Positions 60,047 to 64,000 of a stretch of 64,000 bases of DNA are shown piece by piece. The stretch is taken from assembly GCF_003323735.1 (NCBI RefSeq), contig NZ_QOIM01000057.1, positions 150,862 through 214,861 on the forward strand. Reading direction: 5' to 3'. Source of the stretch: Streptomyces reniochalinae (GTDB taxonomy: Bacteria; Actinomycetota; Actinomycetes; Streptomycetales; Streptomycetaceae). The translations under genes were made by a program, and so were the position numbers. Each line of letters begins with the position of its first letter. The stretch's first letter is position 1. Under the pieces are notes generated by a model, which was not told the DNA's origin, did no database searches, and saw only the letters and a program-made list of their open reading frames with translations.

Positions 60047-62829
60047 CGCAGGAACAAAGCGCCGAGCGTGCGGGCTCTCCCACGGGGGCCCCGCCGGGGG
60101 CCGGTGTCTCACAGGACAGCCCGAGGGAAGATGCGAGCACCGTCGCGGCCCTGGCCGCGCAGCGCACACCAGTGCGCCTGGCCGACAGGACGTCCATGGG
60201 GAGACCAGTGATCACCGCGCGAGCCGCCGCCACCTTCGAACCGGTCGGCCGCTCCGTCGCCACCGCCCGCGGCTTCGTGCGCGACACCCTCCAGGGGTGG
60301 GGCCTGGGCGACATCGTCGACGACGCCGTCGTGCTGACCAGCGAGCTGGTCACCAACGCCGTGGTGCACGCCGGTACGGCCGCCGAGGTGCTGTGCCTGC
60401 GCGACGAGGACGGCGTACGCGTCGAGGTCGTGGACCGCTACCCCGAACGCGAGCTGCCGCTCCAGGAAACCCACCCGCAGCCCGCGGGGCCCGACCGCGA
60501 AGGAGGCCGCGGCCTGCTGCTGTGCGCCGCCCTCGCCACCCGCTGGGGAGTCGACTACACAGCCGAGGACAAACGCGTCTGGTTCCGCCTCGACCTGCCC
60601 GAACGCCCGGTCGGCACCCGCACAGCAGGACCCGCGCTCCCCGACACCGCACTCCCGGTCACCGACACCCGCATCCGCGTCGCCGTGATCCAGGTGGACC
60701 GCAGCGGCTCCATCAGCTCCTGGAACGAGGACGCCACCGACCTGTTCGACTACCCCGCCGAGCAGGTCGTCGGCAAACCACTCACCGACTTCGCCGCCTG
60801 GCCCCACACCCCCGGCACGGGGACAGGCATCGCCGAAGCCCTGCGCCTCTCCCGCTGGGAGGGCTCCTACGGCATGCGGGGCTCCGACGGCAGGACCATC
60901 CCCGTCTACGCCTCCCACCTGCGCGTACGGGACAGCGACGGCGAGCCCTCCACCGTCTGCCTGCTGGTCCGCGAACAGGAACGCGCCATCCTGCAGTCCC
61001 CGCCCCGCCTGCCCGCGCACGACAGCACCGGCACCGCCACGGACTCCCAGGAGCAGTCCTCCGCCGACCCGTTCGAGGTCTTCATCGGCTCCCCCGCCCC
61101 CGACGACCTCGACGGGCTCCTACAGCGCACCGTGGAGCGCGCCCGCGACATGCTCGACGGCGACGCCGCCTACCTGCTGCTCGCCACCGACGACGAGACG
61201 GAGCTGGAGGTCCGCGCCTCCACAGGACTGCCCTCGGCACGCCAGCGCTTCGCCCGCGTCCCCGTGGAGACCGGCAGCGGCCGCTACGGATCGGCCCGGA
61301 TGCCCTCCGTCCACGAGGACCTGACCGTCGTCCCCGGCGCCGCTCCCCTGCTCGACGGCACCGGCATGCGCTCCGTCGTCACCGTCCCCCTCAAGGTCGA
61401 GGGACGGCTCACCGGCTCCCTCGGAGTCGCCACCGAGGGCGCGGGACGCTACACCAACGAGGAAGCGCTGCGCCTCCAGTTCGCCGCCGACCGCATCGCG
61501 CTGGCCGTCGAACGCGCCCGCCTCACCGAGTTGGAACGGCTGCGCCGCGGCTCCCTCTCCTTCCTCGTCGAGGCCTCCGACCTGCTGGCCGGCACCCTCG
61601 ACCGCGACCAGACCCTCGCCCTCATGGCCCAGATGACGGTGCCCACCCTGGCCACCTGGTGCGCCGTCTACACCGTCGCCGACCAGGGCTCGGAGCCCAA
61701 GCTCTCCTACGTCCTGCACGAGGACGAGGACCGCATCGACAACCTCAAGGCCCTGCTCGCAAAGGTGGAGCCGCCCGAGCCCGTGCCCACCCCGGGCGCC
61801 CGCGTGTGGACCGCGCCGTCCGACGCCGCCCACTCGGCCGCGCTGCGCACCTCCCTGCGCAACGTCACGCTCAGCGGCGAGGACCACCACCTCTCCTCCG
61901 GCACCACTCTCGCGACGGCGGCGGCCGTCGGCGGGGAGACCGTCATCCTGCCCCTGGTGGCCCGCAACCGCGTCATCGGCATGCTGACCCTCGGCAAACC
62001 CACCGACGAACGCTTCCGCCAGGAGATCCTGGAACTGGCCGAGGACCTCTCCCGCAGGGCCGCGCTCGCCCTGGACAACGCCCGCCTGTACTCGGAGCGC
62101 ACCGCCATCAGCCAGTCGCTCCAGCGCAGCCTCCTGCCACCCGACCTGCCCGAGGTGGAAGGCGGTATCGAGCGCGAGGTCATCTACCGGGCGGCCGGCG
62201 AGGGCAACGAGGTCGGCGGCGACTTCTACGACCTGTTCGAGATCGCGGACGGCACCTACGGCTTCGCCATCGGCGACGTCTGCGGCACGGGCCCCGAGGC
62301 CGCCGCCGTCACCGGACTGGCCCGGCACGCGCTCCGCCTCCTGGCCCGCGAGGGGCTCGGCGGCCCCATGGTGCTCCAGCGCCTCAACGCCGCCATCCTC
62401 GAAGAAGGCGCGCGCAGCCGCTTCCTCACCCTCCTGTACGGGGAAATGCGCCCGCAGGAGGACGGCAGCGCCGAGCTGAAGGTCGTGTGCGCGGGGCACC
62501 CCCTGCCGCTACGGCTGCGCCAGGACGGCACCGTCGAGCCGGCCGCGGATCCCCAGCCTCTCCTGGGCGTCATCGAGGACCTCGAACTGTACGAGCAGAC
62601 CGTCACGCTCGACCCCGGTGACGTCCTGCTCTGTGTCACGGACGGCGTCACCGAACGCCGCGAGGGCACGCGCATGCTCGGCGACGACGGCCTGGCCGAC
62701 GTTCTCGCCACCTGTACGGGTCTGAACGCGGGAGCCGTCGCCGCGCGCATCATGCGCGCCGTGGAGCGCTTCGCGAGCGACGCGCCCTCCGACGACATGG
62801 CCATCCTGGCCATGCGGGTCCCGGAGTAA
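60043..62829 (+). CDS. osaC: Multidomain regulator OsaC (RsbW-like kinase, PAS, GAF, RsbU/PP2C phosphatase)
   Basis: 928 residues. Domains in order: an RsbW-like ATPase (about 55-190; DDAVVLTSELVTNAVVHAG, EGGRGLLLCAALATRWGV), a PAS domain (about 205-310; GSISSWNEDATDLFDYPAEQ), two GAF-type domains (about 340-490 and 500-690), and an RsbU-type PP2C phosphatase (about 705-925; AGEGNEVGGDFYDLFEIADG, GDVCGTGPEAAAVTGLARHAL, LLCVTDGVTERREG, SDDMAILAMRV). One protein thus carries both an anti-sigma-kinase-like and a phosphatase module. S. coelicolor OsaC is needed to switch off the SigB osmotic response and return to balance. GTG at 60043 follows GGAGGGG. Divergent from osaA across a 299-base region. 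Terminator follows. Confidence 0.95.
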   Translation: MTQEQSAERAGSPTGAPPGAGVSQDSPREDASTVAALAAQRTPVRLADRTSMGRPVITARAAATFEPVGRSVATARGFVRDTLQGWGLGDIVDDAVVLTSELVTNAVVHAGTAAEVLCLRDEDGVRVEVVDRYPERELPLQETHPQPAGPDREGGRGLLLCAALATRWGVDYTAEDKRVWFRLDLPERPVGTRTAGPALPDTALPVTDTRIRVAVIQVDRSGSISSWNEDATDLFDYPAEQVVGKPLTDFAAWPHTPGTGTGIAEALRLSRWEGSYGMRGSDGRTIPVYASHLRVRDSDGEPSTVCLLVREQERAILQSPPRLPAHDSTGTATDSQEQSSADPFEVFIGSPAPDDLDGLLQRTVERARDMLDGDAAYLLLATDDETELEVRASTGLPSARQRFARVPVETGSGRYGSARMPSVHEDLTVVPGAAPLLDGTGMRSVVTVPLKVEGRLTGSLGVATEGAGRYTNEEALRLQFAADRIALAVERARLTELERLRRGSLSFLVEASDLLAGTLDRDQTLALMAQMTVPTLATWCAVYTVADQGSEPKLSYVLHEDEDRIDNLKALLAKVEPPEPVPTPGARVWTAPSDAAHSAALRTSLRNVTLSGEDHHLSSGTTLATAAAVGGETVILPLVARNRVIGMLTLGKPTDERFRQEILELAEDLSRRAALALDNARLYSERTAISQSLQRSLLPPDLPEVEGGIEREVIYRAAGEGNEVGGDFYDLFEIADGTYGFAIGDVCGTGPEAAAVTGLARHALRLLAREGLGGPMVLQRLNAAILEEGARSRFLTLLYGEMRPQEDGSAELKVVCAGHPLPLRLRQDGTVEPAADPQPLLGVIEDLELYEQTVTLDPGDVLLCVTDGVTERREGTRMLGDDGLADVLATCTGLNAGAVAARIMRAVERFASDAPSDDMAILAMRVPE

Positions 62830-62863
62830 TCCGTCCCCGGCCTGGCGGCCGCCCCGGAAAGCC

Positions 62864-62893
62864 AAAGGCCCCCGTCACCCGACGGGGGCCTTT
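62864..62893 (+). terminator. Hairpin terminator after osaC
   Basis: Perfect 13-bp stem (62864-62876 with 62881-62893) around a 4-base loop ACCC, ending in TTT, 35 bases past the osaC stop. It also lies just downstream of the minus-strand tRNA gene, whose transcript it could end (AAA tract reads as T in reverse). Confidence 0.9.
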
Positions 62894-62908
62894 CACCTAC
62901 TCACGGAG

Positions 62909-62981
62909 AGCCCCAAAACGGAATCGAACCGTTGACCTTCTCCTTACCATGGAGACGCTCTGCCGACTGAGCTATTGGGGC
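62909..62981 (-). tRNA. tRNA-Thr (anticodon GGT)
   Basis: 73 bases on the minus strand fold as a full cloverleaf. Acceptor GCCCCAA pairs with TTGGGGC and the discriminator base is T. The D arm is AGCTCAGTCGGCAGAGC. The anticodon stem TCTCC/GGAGA holds loop ATGGTAA with anticodon GGT, and the T arm has TTCGATT. The 3' CCA is not encoded. It reads ACC and ACU codons. It stands alone next to the rRNA operon end. Confidence 0.96.
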
Positions 62982-63104
62982 GCGGTCAGCGGTAAAGATC
63001 TTACCCCATGTGCTGCTCTGCCCACGACCGGCTGACATACGACGCGGACCCCGACGGAACCGCTCGCGAGCCTCGGCCGAGTGAACTCCACACGCACGGC
63101 GGCG

Positions 63105-63815
63105 TTATAAGGCGCGTTCACGCATGAGGCCGCCGAGGGCATTGCACGCCGACACCACTTGATGCAGCTCGCGCTTACTCATGGCCGAGGAAAGCGGCAA
63201 CGCGAGGCATTCCTCCGCCGCACGCTCCGCGACGGGCAATCGCCCTACCGCCCGGAACTCCGGCATCCAGTGCGCGGGGGTCTTCACCGGTACCTGGCAC
63301 TCCACTCCCCGTGCCCGCAGCGCCTGTTTGAACGCGTCCCGGTCGGGCCGCCCGTTCCCGGGAACCCGCACCACGTACCGCGTGACGGCGTGCTCCCCGC
63401 CGTCCGCGATGGCCGGCGCCACCACCCCCCTGAGTCGTCGGCCGAGGTATGCGGCGTACTGCCGCCGCCGCACCGCGTCCAACGCGTCGGCACGCGCCAT
63501 CGGCTCCCACTCGACGACGGGCACGCAACGATCCTGTGCGACCTCTCGCAGCGCCACCATGTCCGCACCACGGCCGAAGAGGTGGACGGGAACGACGGCC
63601 GCCGTCCGGGGCGTCAGCACCTCAGCCACGGACGAGGGCGCGAGGCAGTACGTCTCGGCGTCGATGTCGGCGAAGACAGGCCGCGCTCCGAGCTCGCGCA
63701 CCGCCCCGGCGACATCGGCTCCGCCGAAGGACGGCACCACGACCTCGCTACCGGCCCGGACACCCGCTGCGGTCAACTGTGGTGAACCCATGCCCGGATG
63801 ATGTCCGCGCAACAT
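63105..63815 (-). CDS. Shortened DegT/DnrJ/EryC1-like aminotransferase-fold protein lacking the PLP-lysine region
   Basis: About 236 residues versus ~370 for the family. Recognisable are VRAGSEVVVPSFGGADVAGA, the ARPVFADIDAETYCLAPSSV strand, LTPRTAAVVPVHLFGRGADM, and C-terminal pieces (VTRYVVRVPGNGRPDRDAF, VAERAAEECLALPLSS). Missing are the first ~50 residues of the fold and the ~90-residue middle block that holds the PLP-binding lysine (FSFYPTKNLG-type sequence), so ordinary aminotransferase activity looks impossible. The frame is intact with no stop or frameshift, which argues for a maintained derivative rather than a fresh pseudogene. ATG at 63815 chosen (MLRGHHPGM); ribosome site poor, so the start could be the ATG at 63791. 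Lies just downstream of the rRNA operon terminator. Confidence 0.6.
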   Translation of the reverse strand: MLRGHHPGMGSPQLTAAGVRAGSEVVVPSFGGADVAGAVRELGARPVFADIDAETYCLAPSSVAEVLTPRTAAVVPVHLFGRGADMVALREVAQDRCVPVVEWEPMARADALDAVRRRQYAAYLGRRLRGVVAPAIADGGEHAVTRYVVRVPGNGRPDRDAFKQALRARGVECQVPVKTPAHWMPEFRAVGRLPVAERAAEECLALPLSSAMSKRELHQVVSACNALGGLMRERAL

Positions 63816-63836
63816 GAACTGCCGGTGACCACGCAC

Positions 63837-63880
63837 AAAAAAGTCGTGGTCCCTGAACTGACGCTCAGAGACCACGACTT
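63837..63880 (-). terminator. rRNA operon terminator
   Basis: Minus-strand hairpin with an 11-bp stem (63870-63880 with 63841-63851) and extra pairing in the loop (CTGA with TCAG), followed by a run of seven T on the minus strand. This is a rare classic T-tract terminator in this window, about 9 bases past the 5S rRNA 3' end. Confidence 0.9.
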
Positions 63881-63888
63881 CACATGGA

Positions 63889-64000
63889 GTTCGGCGGCGT
63901 CCTACTCTCCCACACGCTCCCGCATGCAGTACCATCGGCGCTGAAAGGCTTAGCTTCCGGGTTCGGAATGTAACCGGGCGTTTCCCTCACGCTATGACCA
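63889..64000 (-). rRNA. rrf: 5S ribosomal RNA, 5' end cut by window edge
   Basis: Minus strand. Contains the conserved 5S segments GGGAAACGCCCGGTTACATT, CCGAACCCGGAAGCTAAGCC and GTGGGAGAGTAGGACGCCGC, and ends GCCGAAC. Only about six bases of the 5' end lie beyond the window. It must be the 3' end of a 16S-23S-5S operon reading leftward into the window. Confidence 0.96.

Noticed and set aside
60297..62621. Long Arg/Pro/His-rich plus-strand frame inside osaC
   Set aside because: It is a frame-shifted shadow of the GC-rich osaC gene; osaC has continuous domain motifs in its own frame.
63105..63815. Calling the DegT-like gene a pseudogene
   Set aside because: The frame is intact, without internal stops or frameshift, and both flanks of the missing block are well kept; I report it as a shortened CDS and leave its status open.

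Overview
This 64 kb window is chromosomal DNA of a high-GC actinomycete, almost certainly a Streptomyces. The base composition is strongly GC-rich with G/C in third codon positions. Starts are a mix of ATG, GTG and TTG, and many genes overlap by four bases. Gene content and order match what I remember of the conserved core of S. coelicolor, roughly SCO5746 to SCO5801 (osaC-osaA-osaB-ftsK ... rimO-pgsA-cinA-clgR ... lhr ... recA-recX ... gluABCD/gluRK ... miaB ... miaA-dapF-rshA-hflX ... siderophore synthetases). That comparison is from memory, not from a search.

Layout, left to right. 1-4.5 kb: a minus-strand operon for an NRPS-independent (NIS) siderophore (IucA/C synthetase, N-acyltransferase, and a second IucA/C synthetase cut by the window edge). 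4.7-7.4 kb: two tandem, paralogous trypsin-like lipoproteins. 7.5-16.6 kb: minus-strand housekeeping and stress genes (hflX, a secreted M1 peptidase, the RelA/SpoT homologue rshA, dapF, a small membrane protein, miaA). 16.8-20.9 kb: two small hydrophilic proteins, a LigB-like protein, miaB and an RsbW-type ATPase. 21-28.2 kb: a glutamate module, with the uptake system gluABCD, the divergent two-component pair gluR-gluK, and a TAXI-type solute-binding protein tail to tail with gluK. 28.3-37.7 kb: a flavin monooxygenase, recX-recA with a LexA-type box in the recA promoter, an AI-2E family membrane protein, a DUF3046 protein, and an AraC/AzlC/AzlD exporter operon. 37.8-45.4 kb: the long helicase lhr, a MarR regulator, a Nei/Fpg glycosylase, an SDR and a small membrane protein. 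45.6-53 kb: clgR, cinA, pgsA, rimO, a RodZ-like protein and ftsK on the minus strand. 53.1-62.8 kb: the osmotic-stress locus osaB, osaA and divergent osaC. 62.9-64 kb: tRNA-Thr(GGT), a shortened DegT-like protein, a strong terminator and the 3' part of an rRNA operon (5S rRNA).

How the genes work together. Much of the window concerns stress and growth control: (p)ppGpp turnover (rshA), the Clp regulator clgR, SOS repair (recA-recX, lhr, nei), osmotic recovery (osaABC), and nutrient capture (iron, glutamate, diaminopimelate). miaA and miaB act one after the other on the same tRNA position. GluK/GluR is known in S. coelicolor to sense glutamate and activate gluABCD. The neighbouring TAXI protein is a plausible but untested partner for that sensor.

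I found no CRISPR array, IS element, prophage, att site or recognisable anti-phage system. The most unusual items are the exactly periodic poly-HAMP array of OsaA, the TAXI/GluK pairing, the DegT-fold protein lacking the PLP-lysine region, and a predicted 11-codon leader overlapping the osaC start.
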